Assembly: GCF_007673775.1 (NCBI RefSeq)
Contig: NZ_VEAF01000007.1
Location: 124,001-188,000 of the forward strand
Direction: 5' to 3'
Length of the DNA: 64,000 bases
Source of the DNA: Curtobacterium sp. 9128
Lineage (GTDB): Bacteria > Actinomycetota > Actinomycetes > Actinomycetales > Microbacteriaceae
A program made the translations under genes and the position numbers. The notes beneath the pieces are model-generated. The model was given only the letters and a program-made list of their open reading frames with translations, ran no database searches and had not been told where the DNA came from. Positions 16,980 to 26,359 of the stretch are shown one piece after another (the stretch's first letter is position 1; every line of letters begins with the position of its first letter).

Positions 16980-17783
16980 CTACTTCTTGGTGGCCTTCTT
17001 CTTGCCGTCCTTCTTCTTCTTGCCGTCCTTCTTCTTCTCGTCCTTCTTCTTGCCGTCCTTCTTCTTGGCGTCCTTCTTCTTGCTGGCCTTCTTCTTCTCG
17101 TCCTTCTCCTTGCCGTCGTTCTTCTTGCGCTTCTGCTCGTCGACGGCCGGGACACGGTCGGACGGATCCGGAGTGGTGTCCGTCTCGACGCCGTCGACGG
17201 GTTCCACGACGACGGCGGATCCGGTGTCCTCGAGCACGTCGACCGGCTCGCCGGTGAGCTCGGTCGCCAGGGCGTCCTCGACCCGCTCGACGGTGACGAC
17301 GGCGGCGTCCTCGGCGAGGCGGACGAGCGCCGACGCAGCGCGGAGCCGCGTCGTGCTCCTCCGCGCGAGCACGTCGGCGCGAGCACCCTCGAGGAACGCC
17401 CGCAGCGACCGTTCGGCCACGGAACGCCCGCGCGGCGCCGAACGGTCGAGCCGGTCGAGTTCGCCGGCGACACCGGCGACGTCGTCCTCGACGTGCTCGT
17501 ACCGCACGGACTCGATGAGGGCGGCGATCGTCGCGGCCGCCCGCTCGACGGCGGCACTGCGCTGGTCGAGCACGACGAGCATCTCGAACGTCGAACCGTA
17601 GGAGACGGTCTCGAGGCGCACGGGCTCTGCGCCGCGGCCACGGATCACCAGGCGCGCATCGGGCGTCGGCAGCCACGCGGCCAGTGCGGCGACGGTCGCG
17701 ACGGACCCGACGATGCGCTCGTACTCGGCCAGGCCCACCCGCTCCTGCTCTCGCAGACGGACTCGGATCGCGATCTCCTGCAC
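16980..17783 (-). CDS. Unknown protein with a lysine-rich repeat tail
   Basis: 267 residues from GTG at 17783, which has GGGAGG 8 bp upstream (17791-17796); a GTG at 17798 lacks one. Residues 1 to about 205 form an alpha/beta plus helical region (VQEIAIRVRLREQERVGL, FEMLVVLDQRSAAVERAAA, ARADVLARRSTTRLRAASAL) with no family I recognise. After an acidic linker, the last 60 or so residues are almost all K, D, E and G in repeating KKDGKKKDEKKK units. Such tails occur on DNA-, RNA- or membrane-binding bacterial proteins. The repeat codons AAG-AAG-GAC invite length variation by slippage. It precedes ssrA, on the same strand but downstream of it. Confidence 0.75.
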   Translation of the reverse strand: MQEIAIRVRLREQERVGLAEYERIVGSVATVAALAAWLPTPDARLVIRGRGAEPVRLETVSYGSTFEMLVVLDQRSAAVERAAATIAALIESVRYEHVEDDVAGVAGELDRLDRSAPRGRSVAERSLRAFLEGARADVLARRSTTRLRAASALVRLAEDAAVVTVERVEDALATELTGEPVDVLEDTGSAVVVEPVDGVETDTTPDPSDRVPAVDEQKRKKNDGKEKDEKKKASKKKDAKKKDGKKKDEKKKDGKKKKDGKKKATKK

Positions 17784-17902
17784 GGCAACGCCTCCCACTC
17801 ATGTGGCGAGGACCGGTGACCACGCCTGCACCGGAGGGTAGACGTCCGGCCTGACGGGTGGGTGGGGTCCCACGGTGTGACAGCGGCTGCGTCGTCCGGC
17901 GA

Positions 17903-18280
17903 TGGTGGAGATGGGGGGAATCGAACCCCCGTCCATCGCTGCAATTCGACGTCTTCTACGGGCGTAGCCGGATGAGGCGTTCTGCTCGGCCCCGTCCATT
18001 GCTACCGGCTTCTTGGACGACGGGCCCAGTCTCAGTGCAAGTCCCGCACGGCCCTGAGGCGCAACCGTGCAGCAAGTCCCCTGGATGACGCCGGAACTCA
18101 GGTTAGGAGACGATCACCTGGCCGACGGACTTCATGTGCTGGGCTGCTTACGCAGCGAGAGCGAAGTCAGTGCGCTTGGAATTGGCACTTGTTGTTTTCC
18201 ACGGATCGTTGACGAGATGACCGTGGGTCCTCGGCCCGCTTCCCGTCGGCACACAGGCGATGTCGAAACCGATCATCCCC
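17903..18280 (-). ncRNA. ssrA: Transfer-messenger RNA (tmRNA)
   Basis: 378 nt. The 5' end GGGGATG pairs with CATCTCC just before the encoded ACCA 3' end, forming the alanyl acceptor stem, and GGTTTCGAC at the 5' end and GGGGGTTCGATTCCCCCC near the 3' end are the D-like and T-arm hallmarks. The resume codon is GCC and the tag is ANSKRTDFALAA, followed by TAA (18148-18186). It rescues stalled ribosomes with SmpB, whose gene is immediately upstream in the same direction. Confidence 0.97.
18148..18186 (-). other. tmRNA proteolysis-tag reading frame
   Basis: Twelve codons encoding ANSKRTDFALAA and a TAA stop. The ALAA ending is the degradation signal read by ClpXP-type proteases. Confidence 0.92.
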
Positions 18281-18377
18281 ATGGGGGCCGAACAGCGAGC
18301 CGCTGTCACACTGTGGAGTTGTGGGTGCCCGCTTCCGCAGGCAGCTGTTCAGTCTACGTCAGGAACAGCCTCTGACG

Positions 18378-18854
18378 CTACTCGCCGAGACGGTTCCGGC
18401 TGCGCATGGCCCGCTCGGCCTCGCGCTTGTCGGTCTTCTCGCGGAGCGCCTGCCGCTTGTCGAACTCGCGCTTGCCCTTGGCGACCGCGATCTCGACCTT
18501 GGCGCGGCCGTCGTGGAAGTAGATCTGCAGCGGGACGAGCGTGTAGCCGCCCTGCTGGGTCTTGTGCGAGATCTTGACGATCTCCTGCTTGTGGAGGAGC
18601 AGCTTCCGCTTGCGGCGAGGAGCGTGGTTGTTCCAGGTCCCCTCGGTGTACTCGGGGATGTGCACGGCGTCGAGCCACGCTTCTCCCCCGTCGACGAAGG
18701 CGTAGCCGTCCACGAGTGACGCCCGCCCTTCACGAAGGGACTTCACCTCGGTCCCGGAGAGCACCATGCCGGCCTCGTACGTGTCCTCGATGAGGTAGTC
18801 GTGGCGCGCGCGACGGTTGGTCGCCACGATCTTCTCGCCGCGTTCCTTCGCCAT
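18378..18854 (-). CDS. smpB: SsrA-binding protein
   Basis: 158 residues, the usual size. SmpB binds tmRNA and delivers it to stalled ribosomes. The sequence shows [45 protein letters not shown] and the basic C-terminal tail [14 protein letters not shown] that enters the empty mRNA channel. The order smpB then ssrA downstream, with ftsX and ftsE upstream, is conserved in actinobacteria. Confidence 0.97.
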   Translation of the reverse strand: MAKERGEKIVATNRRARHDYLIEDTYEAGMVLSGTEVKSLREGRASLVDGYAFVDGGEAWLDAVHIPEYTEGTWNNHAPRRKRKLLLHKQEIVKISHKTQQGGYTLVPLQIYFHDGRAKVEIAVAKGKREFDKRQALREKTDKREAERAMRSRNRLGE

Positions 18855-18969
18855 GCGCGTCTCCTCTCGAACGGTCGCTGCGGTGTGCAGCCCTACAGCC
18901 TAGCGAACACCGGACGGACGGCGCACCTTCCCGGCGCGCCGCCCGTCCGCACTGCTCCGCGGCTCCCGG

Positions 18970-19884
18970 CTAGACCTTGAGGTACCGGCGGATCGCGATC
19001 GACGCCGACACCGCCGCGAGGACCACCCCGATGACGATCACCGCCGGCACGACCACGGCCGCGTCGCTCATCCCGATGAACGCCGTCCCGGAGAACCGCC
19101 TGGTGAGGTAGTTCCGGACGAAGAACCACACGACGGCGGTGATCGCCCCACCGGCCAGGACGGCACCGATGGCCGCCGCGATCACGCCCTCGAGCACGAA
19201 CGGTGTCTGGATGAAGCGGTTCGACGCGCCGACGAGACGCATGATGCCGAGCTCGCGTCTCCGGGAGAACGCGGAGAGGCGGATCGTCGTGGCGATGAGC
19301 AACACGGCGGCGATCAACATGAGCGCCGCGATGCCGATCGCCGTGTACGACGAGGCGTTCAGCAGGTTGAAGATCGGTTGCAGGTACCCACGCTGGTCGA
19401 CGACGCTCTGCACGCCGGCCACCTTCGACAGGCTCTCCTGCAGCACGTCCGCCTGCGACGGGTTCTTGAGGTTCACCCAGTACGTCTCGTTGAGGTACTC
19501 GGGCTTGACGAACTCCGTGGCCGGCGAGTCCTTGAACTGCTGCTTGAAGCGCGTGTAGGCGTCCTGCTGGTTCTCGAAGTAGAACTTCTCGATGTACGGC
19601 GCCAGGGTCGAGCCCTTGAGCTGTGCTTCGACCTGCTGCCGCTGGTCGTCCGTGGCCTTCGCCCCGGTGCAGTTGCCGGTGGTGTCGGTGTCGGTGCAGA
19701 GGTACACGGCGACCTGGGCGCGGTCGTACCAGTACCCCTTCATCTGGTTGATCTGCATCTGCAGCAGGATCGCGGTGCCGACGAAGGTCAGGGAGATGAA
19801 GGTCACCAGGACGACGGACACCACCATCGAGGCGTTGCGTCGGAGGCCGGACCCGACCTCGGACATGACGAGCCCGAGCCTCAT
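18970..19884 (-). CDS. ftsX: Cell division permease-like protein FtsX
   Basis: 304 residues. With FtsE it forms an ABC-type complex that transmits a signal across the membrane to peptidoglycan hydrolases at division. One N-terminal helix ([19 protein letters not shown]), an extracytoplasmic domain of about 140 residues with a possible disulfide ([14 protein letters not shown]), then three helices. The motif [19 protein letters not shown] is the cytoplasmic coupling loop. It overlaps the ftsE stop by 4 bp (ATGA), so the two are translationally coupled. Which hydrolase it activates is not visible here. Confidence 0.96.
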   Translation of the reverse strand: MRLGLVMSEVGSGLRRNASMVVSVVLVTFISLTFVGTAILLQMQINQMKGYWYDRAQVAVYLCTDTDTTGNCTGAKATDDQRQQVEAQLKGSTLAPYIEKFYFENQQDAYTRFKQQFKDSPATEFVKPEYLNETYWVNLKNPSQADVLQESLSKVAGVQSVVDQRGYLQPIFNLLNASSYTAIGIAALMLIAAVLLIATTIRLSAFSRRRELGIMRLVGASNRFIQTPFVLEGVIAAAIGAVLAGGAITAVVWFFVRNYLTRRFSGTAFIGMSDAAVVVPAVIVIGVVLAAVSASIAIRRYLKV

Positions 19885-20639
19885 CGGATGAGCCCCGGGA
19901 TGGTCTGGATGCCCGTGGTGTTCGACACCGTCGCGGGGTGCTGCACCGGGAGCGCCTGGGTCTGGTACCCGCCGGACTGCTCGTCGCGGAGCACGCGGCC
20001 ACCGGAGAGCTCGATGACCCGGCGCTGCATCTGGTTCACGATGCTGGCGTCGTGCGTCGCCATGAGCACGGTGGTGCCTCCCTGGTTGATGCGTTCGAGG
20101 AGCGCCATGATGCCCGCCGAGGTCGTCGGGTCGAGGTTGCCGGTGGGCTCGTCGGCCAGCAGGACCGACGGCTTGTTGACGACGGCGCGGGCGATCGCGA
20201 CGCGCTGCTGCTCACCACCGGAGAGCTCGTGCGGCATGCGGGTCGCCTTGCCGTTCAGGCCGACGAGCTTCAGCACGTCGGTGACGGCCTCGCTGATGAA
20301 GCCCTTGCTCTTGCCGATCACCTGGAGCGAGAACGCGACGTTGTCGAAGACGTTCTTGTTCGGCAGGAGTCGGAAGTCCTGGAACACCACGCCGAGGTTC
20401 CGTCGGAAGTACGGCACCTTCCGCGAGGACAGGGCGCCGAGGCGTTGGCCGAGCACGTGGATCTGGCCGCGCGACGGCTTCTCCTCCTTGAGCACGAGGC
20501 GCAGGAAGCTGGACTTCCCGGAGCCGGACGCGCCGACGAGGAAGACGAACTCGCCCTTGAGGATCTCGAGGGTGACGTTGTCGAGCGCGGGACTCGGGTT
20601 GCCCGAGTACACCTTGGTGACCTGGTCGAATTTGATCAT
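19881..20639 (-). CDS. ftsE: Cell division ATP-binding protein FtsE
   Basis: 252 residues. Walker [14 protein letters not shown] (about residues 36-48), signature [15 protein letters not shown] (about 138-152) and Walker [14 protein letters not shown]. The first residues [20 protein letters not shown] are standard for FtsE. The C-terminus runs about 25 residues past the usual end ([10 protein letters not shown] to IPGLIR), an extension of unclear role. Transcribed with ftsX; prfB lies upstream 52 bp away. Confidence 0.96.
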   Translation of the reverse strand: MIKFDQVTKVYSGNPSPALDNVTLEILKGEFVFLVGASGSGKSSFLRLVLKEEKPSRGQIHVLGQRLGALSSRKVPYFRRNLGVVFQDFRLLPNKNVFDNVAFSLQVIGKSKGFISEAVTDVLKLVGLNGKATRMPHELSGGEQQRVAIARAVVNKPSVLLADEPTGNLDPTTSAGIMALLERINQGGTTVLMATHDASIVNQMQRRVIELSGGRVLRDEQSGGYQTQALPVQHPATVSNTTGIQTIPGLIR

Positions 20640-20690
20640 GACCGGATCAGGGTAGGTCGCCCGGCTCGGAAAGCAAGCCAGGCGCGCGGC

Positions 20691-21800
20691 TCAGGACTCC
20701 ACCGATTGCTTACGCCAGCGGATGCCGGCGTTGATGAAGCCGTCCAGGTCGCCGTCGAACACCGCTGAGGGGTTGTTCACCTCGTGCTCGGTCCGGAGGT
20801 CCTTGACCATCTGGTACGGCGCCAGGACGTAGGAGCGGATCTGGTCGCCCCAGCTCGCGGTGATGTTCCCCGCGAGCTCCTTCTTCTTGGCGTTCTCCTC
20901 CTCCTGCTTGAGGAGCAGGAGCCGGGACTGCAGCACGCGCATGGCGGCCGCGCGGTTCTGGATCTGCGACTTCTCGTTCTGCATCGACACGACGGTGCCG
21001 GTCGGGATGTGGGTCAGCCGCACCGCGGAGTCCGTCGTGTTGACGGACTGGCCGCCGGGACCCGACGAGCGGAAGACGTCGACGCGGATGTCGTTCTCGG
21101 GGATGTCGATGACGGCGGTCTCCGGCATGAGCGGGATGACCTCGACCGCGGCGAACGACGTCTGCCGCTTGCCCGCTGCGCCGAACGGCGACATCCGGAC
21201 CAGCCGGTGCGTGCCCGCCTCGACCGACAGGGTGCCGAACGCGTGCGGCGCGTCCACCTCGAAGGTCGCGGACTTGATCCCCGCTTCTTCGGCGTACGAG
21301 GTGTCCATCACCGTCGTCTTGTAGCCGTGCTGCTCGGCGTACCGCAGGTACATGCGCATGAGCATCTCGGCGAAGTCCGCGGCGTCGACGCCGCCGGCGC
21401 CGGCACGGATCGTGATCACCGCGGGGCGGTCGTCGTACTCGCCGTCGAGGAGCGTCTGCACCTCGAGGTCGCCCATCGTCTTGGTGATCGCCTTGAGCTC
21501 GGCGGCGGCCTCGTCGGCGGAGTCCTGGTCGTCGGCCTCGTTCGCCATCTCGACGAGCACCTCGAGGTCGTCGATGCGCGCCTGCGTGTCGGTGATCTTC
21601 TTCAGCTCCGACTGCCGGTGCGAGAGCGCGCTCGTCACCTGCTGCGCGTGCTCGACGTCGTCCCAGAGGTCCTGGGCCCCGGCCTGCTCGGAGAGGTCGG
21701 CGATCTCACGCTGCAGGCGGTCGACGTCGACCACCGAGCGGATGTTGCCGAAGGTCTCTCGGAGGGCGGAGATCTGCTCGGTGAAGTCCAGTTCGACCAT
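20691..21800 (-). CDS. prfB: Peptide chain release factor 2
   Basis: 369 residues from ATG at 21800 ([17 protein letters not shown]). It terminates translation at UGA and UAA. The stop-codon reading SPF motif ([15 protein letters not shown]) and the peptidyl-hydrolysis GGQ motif ([16 protein letters not shown]) are intact. The reading frame is continuous: there is no in-frame TGA near codon 25, so the programmed frameshift found in many bacteria is absent. Followed by ftsE in the conserved cluster. Confidence 0.96.
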   Translation of the reverse strand: MVELDFTEQISALRETFGNIRSVVDVDRLQREIADLSEQAGAQDLWDDVEHAQQVTSALSHRQSELKKITDTQARIDDLEVLVEMANEADDQDSADEAAAELKAITKTMGDLEVQTLLDGEYDDRPAVITIRAGAGGVDAADFAEMLMRMYLRYAEQHGYKTTVMDTSYAEEAGIKSATFEVDAPHAFGTLSVEAGTHRLVRMSPFGAAGKRQTSFAAVEVIPLMPETAVIDIPENDIRVDVFRSSGPGGQSVNTTDSAVRLTHIPTGTVVSMQNEKSQIQNRAAAMRVLQSRLLLLKQEEENAKKKELAGNITASWGDQIRSYVLAPYQMVKDLRTEHEVNNPSAVFDGDLDGFINAGIRWRKQSVES

Positions 21801-21881
21801 GATCGTCGATCCTACCGGGGCTCCCCGGCCTGGAGGCACGGTGCAGCTCCGGCAGGACCGTCAGGACGGTCGGCAGGACTG

Positions 21882-22106
21882 TCAGAACAGCAGGAACGGA
21901 ACCGCGATCAGCATGCCGACGACGATCACCACGACACCGCCGGCGACGACCACACCCGCCGCGAGCACCGAGACCGCGCCGCTGAAGACCGCGAGCAGCC
22001 CGCTGAGCCCGGCGACCTGCCCGAGTGCCGAGGACGTCGCGGGGACGGACTGCTCCCCGCGACGCAGGAGCTCGTCCATGTCCGCGGGGCCGTCGTCGTG
22101 CTGCAC
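21882..22106 (-). CDS. Small membrane protein, unknown
   Basis: 74 residues from GTG at 22106 (or 65 from ATG at 22079). A polar N-terminus MQHDDGPADMDELLRRGEQS is followed by two hydrophobic stretches (GLSGLLAVFSGAVSVLAAGV and VVIVVGMLIAVPFLLF), so it is probably a two-helix membrane hairpin. No family recognised. Lies between prfB and a conserved small protein gene, same strand. Start choice is uncertain. Confidence 0.55.
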   Translation of the reverse strand: MQHDDGPADMDELLRRGEQSVPATSSALGQVAGLSGLLAVFSGAVSVLAAGVVVAGGVVVIVVGMLIAVPFLLF

Positions 22107-22171
22107 CCCACAAGCATCCCACCTCGAGCAGTGCGGGCAGCTCCGACTGCGGGAACCCGAGCCTGTGCCGG

Positions 22172-22534
22172 TCAGGCCCGCTCGTCGACGAGGGCGACGA
22201 ACCGACTGCCGATGCCCTCGACCTCGCGGCGCACGAGTCCGGCCGTCGGGTCGGGCGCCTGGTACGGGGCGTGGTAGTCGCACATCAGGTGGTCCCAGTC
22301 CGGCCACCACTTCTTCGGCCGTGCCGTCTCGGCGTACCCGCAGACGACGCACTCCAGGCGCACCCAGACCTTCTTCGTCCCGGTGCGGTTCGCGCGGGAC
22401 TGGACGAGCCACGCCGGCGGATCCTGCTCGATCGCAGCGAGGTCGGCCTCGCTCAGCCGCGCGGGGATCCCGTGGTGGGTCGCCATCTCGAGGGGGATGT
22501 CGAGCCGGACGGCGGCCTCGCGTCGTGAGAGCAT
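22172..22534 (-). CDS. Conserved small protein with cysteine pair, unknown function
   Basis: 120 residues. N-terminus MLSRREAAVRLDIPLEMATH resembles a helix-turn-helix-like segment; the middle has LECVVCGYAETARPKKWWPD then HLMCDYH, giving C-x2-C and C-x2-H pairs that could bind zinc. I believe proteins like this are widespread in actinobacteria but I cannot name the family with certainty. It sits 23 bp downstream of the cysteine desulfurase gene on the same strand and may be co-transcribed with it. Confidence 0.72.
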   Translation of the reverse strand: MLSRREAAVRLDIPLEMATHHGIPARLSEADLAAIEQDPPAWLVQSRANRTGTKKVWVRLECVVCGYAETARPKKWWPDWDHLMCDYHAPYQAPDPTAGLVRREVEGIGSRFVALVDERA

Positions 22535-22557
22535 CCGCCAAGCCTAGGCGTCGAGAC

Positions 22558-23721
22558 CTACCGCCCGAGGACCGGCTGCCGGGACGCCATGCCCGCGGCG
22601 CTCGCACGCGCCACTGCGTCGGGCAGGGCGGACAGGAAGGCGTCGACGTCGGCGTCGGTCGAGGTGTGCCCGAGCGTGATCCGGAGTGCGCCGCGGGCCT
22701 CGTCCTCGCTGAGTCCCATCGCGAGCAGGACGTGCGACGCCTCGGGGACGCCGGCCTGACACGCCGAACCGGTCGACACGGCGATCCCGGCGGCGTCGAG
22801 GAGGAACAGGAGGGAGTCGCCCTCGCAGCCCGGGAAGGTGAAGTGCGCGTTGCCCGGGAGTCGGTCCACCGGGTCGCCTCGGAGGACGGCCGACGGCACG
22901 GCGTCCTGCACGCCGGCGATCAGCCGGTCGCGGAGCCCTCGGACGTCCGGGTGCGCCGTCGCGGCCGCGACCCCGAAGGCGATCGCGGCCGGGGCGTCCT
23001 GCGTGCCGCTCCGGACCTGGCGCTGCTGGCCGCCGCCGTGGATGAGCGGCTCGACCGTCGCCGAGCGGCCGAGGACGAGCGCCCCGATGCCGACCGGCCC
23101 GCCGACCTTGTGTGCCGACACGCTGAGGGCGTCGAGCCCGGACGCACGGAAGGCGACCGGGACCTGCCCGTAGGCGGCGACCGCGTCGGCGTGCACGGGC
23201 ACACCGACGGCGTGCGCCAGCGCGACGACCTCGGTGACCGGCTGGATCGTGCCGACCTCGTTGTTCGCCCAGAGGAGCGTGACCAGGGCGACGTCCTCGG
23301 CGGAGGCGAGCCGTGCCTCCAGTCCGGCGAGGTCGAGGCGACCCTGGGCGTCCAACGGGACCACGTCGACGACGGCACCGTCGTGCCGCTCCAGCCAGTC
23401 CACGGTGTCGACGGTGGCGTGGTGCTCCCCCGCCGCCACCACGATGCGGGGCCGCGGACGGTCCTGCTGGCGGGCCCAGTAGAGCCCCTTCACGGCGAGG
23501 TTGATGCTCTCGGTGCCGCCGGAGGTGAAGACGACCTCGACCGGTTCGGCGTCGAGCGACGCGGCGACGCGGGCGCGGCCGTCCTCGAGCAGCATCTTGG
23601 CGCGCTGCCCGGCGCTGTGGATCGAGGACGGGTTGCCGACCGTCGTGAGTGCGTCCGTGTAGGCGGCGAGCGCCTCCGGCAGCATCGGCGTCGTCGCGGC
23701 GTGGTCGAGGTAGACCGACAC
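22558..23721 (-). CDS. Cysteine desulfurase (NifS/IscS class)
   Basis: 387 residues from GTG at 23721. A PLP enzyme that removes sulfur from cysteine for iron-sulfur clusters or tRNA thiolation. Motifs: VYLDHAATTPM at the N-terminus, SGGTESINLA, AGEHHATVDTV, HADAVAAYGQVPV, the PLP lysine in SAHKVGGPVGIGAL, and the catalytic cysteine loop STGSACQAGVPEASHVL. The typical Q in HADAAQA is replaced by V-A. In relatives it often stands next to the tRNA thiolase gene mnmA, but no mnmA is seen here. Divergent from glgX, with about 60 bp between starts. Confidence 0.9.
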   Translation of the reverse strand: MSVYLDHAATTPMLPEALAAYTDALTTVGNPSSIHSAGQRAKMLLEDGRARVAASLDAEPVEVVFTSGGTESINLAVKGLYWARQQDRPRPRIVVAAGEHHATVDTVDWLERHDGAVVDVVPLDAQGRLDLAGLEARLASAEDVALVTLLWANNEVGTIQPVTEVVALAHAVGVPVHADAVAAYGQVPVAFRASGLDALSVSAHKVGGPVGIGALVLGRSATVEPLIHGGGQQRQVRSGTQDAPAAIAFGVAAATAHPDVRGLRDRLIAGVQDAVPSAVLRGDPVDRLPGNAHFTFPGCEGDSLLFLLDAAGIAVSTGSACQAGVPEASHVLLAMGLSEDEARGALRITLGHTSTDADVDAFLSALPDAVARASAAGMASRQPVLGR

Positions 23722-23780
23722 GCAGGCACCCCTTTCTCGTGCGTTCTCAGGATACCCGCTGGTCCTCGTACCCTGGTCAG

Positions 23781-25814
23781 GTGTATGAAACCGCGATCGA
23801 GACCAACCAGGGGTTCGTCCTGCGTGCTGACGGTACCGCGCGCTTCGCGATGCGGTCGGCCTCGGCCACCCGGGCGACGCTCGTCGTCGACGGCCGGGGC
23901 GCGACGTCGCTGGAGCGTCTCGGGGACTCCGACCTCTGGACCGCGTCGGTGGACGACGTGCGGGTCGGTGACACGTACCACCTGCTCGTCGACGGTCCGT
24001 CCGGGCCGCGGCACGACTTCGACGGGTCACGGCCGCTGCTCGACCCGTACGCGCGGGGCATCGTCCCGCGTGCCGCCGACTCCCCCGCGCGCTGGACGAG
24101 CGTGGTGGTGGACGGCGCGTTCGACTGGGGCGGGGTGCCGAAGCCGACGGTGCCGCTCGACCGCGCCGTCGTCTACGAGGCGAACGTCAGCACGCTGACC
24201 GCCGCGAACCCCGCCGTGCCGGAACACCTGCGCGGCACGTACGCGGGCATCGCACACGCCAGCACGATCGCGCACCTGCGGCGCATCGGCGTGACGACGC
24301 TCGAGCTGCTGCCGGTGCAGGCCTTCGACACCGAGCGCTGGCTGCGGGACGCCGGCCGGGAGAACGCGTGGGGCTACAACACGCTGGGCTTCTTCGCCCC
24401 GCACGCCGGGTACGCCTCCGCCGGGGCGCGGGAGCAGGGTGCCGACGGGGTGCTCCGCGAGTTCAAGGGCATGGTCCGGCTCCTGCACGAGGCGGGGATC
24501 CAGGTGGTCCTCGACGTGGTCTACAACCACACCGCCGAGGAGGGGCTCGGCGGTCCGACCACGTCGCTCCGCGGGATCGACGGTGCGAACCGGTACCGCT
24601 GGGCGGCCGACGACACGTACTTCGACACCACCGGCTGCGGGAACACGCTCGACACGTCCGTGGAGGCCACCGCCGACCTGGTCCTCGACAGCCTGCGGTA
24701 CTGGGCGCGCGAGGTGCAGGTCGACGGGTTCCGCTTCGACCTGATGGCGTCGCTCGCCCGGGACGCCGACCACGCGTTCGACCCGGCGCACCCGGTCCTG
24801 GAGCGCATCCGGCACGACCCGGACCTGCAGGACGTGCTCGTGATCGCCGAGCCGTGGGACGTCGGACCGGACGGCTGGCGGACCGGGCACTTCGGCGAGC
24901 GCATCACCGAGTGGAACGACGGGTTCCGGGACGTGGTCCGGCGGTTCTGGCTGACCGACATCGCCGAGGAACGGCGGAACGGCGCTCCGCACACCGGCAT
25001 CGGGCGGCTCGCGGACGCGCTGACCGGCTCGCGCAGTCTGTTCGGCGCCGACCGGGGTCCCCTCGCCGGGGTGAACTTCGTCACCGCACACGACGGCTTC
25101 ACGATGCTCGACCTGGTGTCGTACGACGACAAGCACAACGCGGCGAACGGTGAGGACGACCGCGACGGCTCGAACGACAACAACTCGTTCAACCACGGCG
25201 TCGAGGGGACGTCGAGCGACCGCGGGGTGCGCGCGGCACGGGGCCGTTCGCTGCGGAACCTGTTCGGGACGCTGCTGCTCTCCGCCGGGGTGCCGATGAT
25301 CACCGCCGGCGACGAGCGCGCACGGACGCAGCACGGCAACAACAACGCCTACGTCCGCTCGGAGGACCTGACGCCGGTGGACTGGTCCGACGGCGAGGAC
25401 GCCGAGTCCGTCACCGAGTCCGTCGCGGCCCTCACCCGGCTGCGGGCGGCGCATCCGGCGCTGCGACCGTCGCGGTTCGGGGTCGACGGGCAGGTGACGC
25501 CCTCCGCATCGCGGATGAGCTGGTACGGGCCCGACGGCGGTCCGATGACGGAGGGCGCCTGGAACGAGCCGATCCACCGCGCGGTGCAGTACTTCGTCGA
25601 GTCGACGCCGGAGCACGAGCCGTACGACCGGGTGCTCGTCGTGGTGCACGGCAGCGGGCGGACGCGGGACCTCACGCTGCCGGTGCGGGAGGACGTCCTC
25701 GCCTACCGGCTGGCGTGGTCGAGCGAGAAGCACCGGGACCTCGACCGGCACCGGCCGGCGGGGACGGTGTTCACGGCGTACGGGCCGGGGATCCACGTGT
25801 TCGAGGTCGTCTGA
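23781..25814 (+). CDS. glgX: Glycogen debranching enzyme
   Basis: 677 residues from GTG at 23781; the nearby ATG is out of frame. A GH13 isoamylase-type enzyme that cleaves alpha-1,6 branches of glycogen. An N-terminal CBM48-like beta domain (about residues 1-100) precedes the barrel. Catalytic motifs: DVVYNHTAE, QVDGFRFDLMASLA (nucleophile Asp), VLVIAEPWDVG (acid Glu) and FVTAHDGFTM (transition-state Asp). NDNNSFNHGVEG and AGDERARTQHGNNNAY are typical of GlgX. It precedes glgE and glgB on the same strand, but a 545-bp repeat-rich gap separates them. Confidence 0.93.
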   Translation: MYETAIETNQGFVLRADGTARFAMRSASATRATLVVDGRGATSLERLGDSDLWTASVDDVRVGDTYHLLVDGPSGPRHDFDGSRPLLDPYARGIVPRAADSPARWTSVVVDGAFDWGGVPKPTVPLDRAVVYEANVSTLTAANPAVPEHLRGTYAGIAHASTIAHLRRIGVTTLELLPVQAFDTERWLRDAGRENAWGYNTLGFFAPHAGYASAGAREQGADGVLREFKGMVRLLHEAGIQVVLDVVYNHTAEEGLGGPTTSLRGIDGANRYRWAADDTYFDTTGCGNTLDTSVEATADLVLDSLRYWAREVQVDGFRFDLMASLARDADHAFDPAHPVLERIRHDPDLQDVLVIAEPWDVGPDGWRTGHFGERITEWNDGFRDVVRRFWLTDIAEERRNGAPHTGIGRLADALTGSRSLFGADRGPLAGVNFVTAHDGFTMLDLVSYDDKHNAANGEDDRDGSNDNNSFNHGVEGTSSDRGVRAARGRSLRNLFGTLLLSAGVPMITAGDERARTQHGNNNAYVRSEDLTPVDWSDGEDAESVTESVAALTRLRAAHPALRPSRFGVDGQVTPSASRMSWYGPDGGPMTEGAWNEPIHRAVQYFVESTPEHEPYDRVLVVVHGSGRTRDLTLPVREDVLAYRLAWSSEKHRDLDRHRPAGTVFTAYGPGIHVFEVV

Positions 25815-26280
25815 GGGGTCGGGTGCGGGGGGCCGCGCACGGTGCGCGGTTCGGGGCGCGGTGGGCGGTTCGGTCCGGGTGCTTGGTCCGCACGGTGCGC
25901 GGTCCGGGCCGCGGTGCGCTGGCCCGGTCCGCACCGTGCGCGGTTCGGGCCGCGGTGCGCTGGCCCGGTCCGCACCGTGCGCGGTTCGTACCCGGTGCCC
26001 CGTTGACCGCTCGGTGCCGCCATGGAGGCTCGCACGGTTCGGATAAGCCCGCACGAGCGAACAAACGCGCACCGTGCGCGGTCCGGGCCGCGGTGCGCTG
26101 GTCCGGTCCGCACCGTGCGCGGTTCGTACCCGGTGCCCCGTTGACCGCTCGGTGCCGCTATGGAGGCTCGCACGGGTCGGGCAAGACCGCACCGGCCGAC
26201 AACCCCGCACCGTGCGGGGCGACACCCGCCGGCGAGTGACTGCGCACCGTGCGATCAACCGCGCACCGTGAGGGAACGCA
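25815..26280. repeat. Tandem repeat array rich in GCACCGTGCGCGGT between glgX and glgE
   Basis: About 450 bp of imperfect tandem repeats. Two copies of a 138-bp unit start at 25931 and 26069 and share long stretches such as GGTTCGTACCCGGTGCCCCG, ACCGCTCGGTGCCGC and ATGGAGGCTCGCACGG. Within and before them a 41-bp subunit beginning GCACCGTGCGCGGT recurs, and its fragments continue to about 26270 (GCACCGTGCG). The motif CGCACCGTGCG is itself palindromic. No gene is supported here. Confidence 0.85.
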
Positions 26281-26359
26281 CCCGAGATCGAGCAGCGCGT
26301 TGTCCACAGACTCGCCGTTCCGGGGAACAGCAACGGTGCTGCCGGGTAGCGTCGTCTCC

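Noticed and set aside
21700-21800. Programmed frameshift in prfB
   Set aside because: The frame is continuous from the ATG with no in-frame TGA; an unshifted RF2 is acceptable in actinobacteria.
25815-26280. CRISPR array
   Set aside because: Repeats are contiguous and nested without unique spacers of constant length, and no cas genes are nearby.
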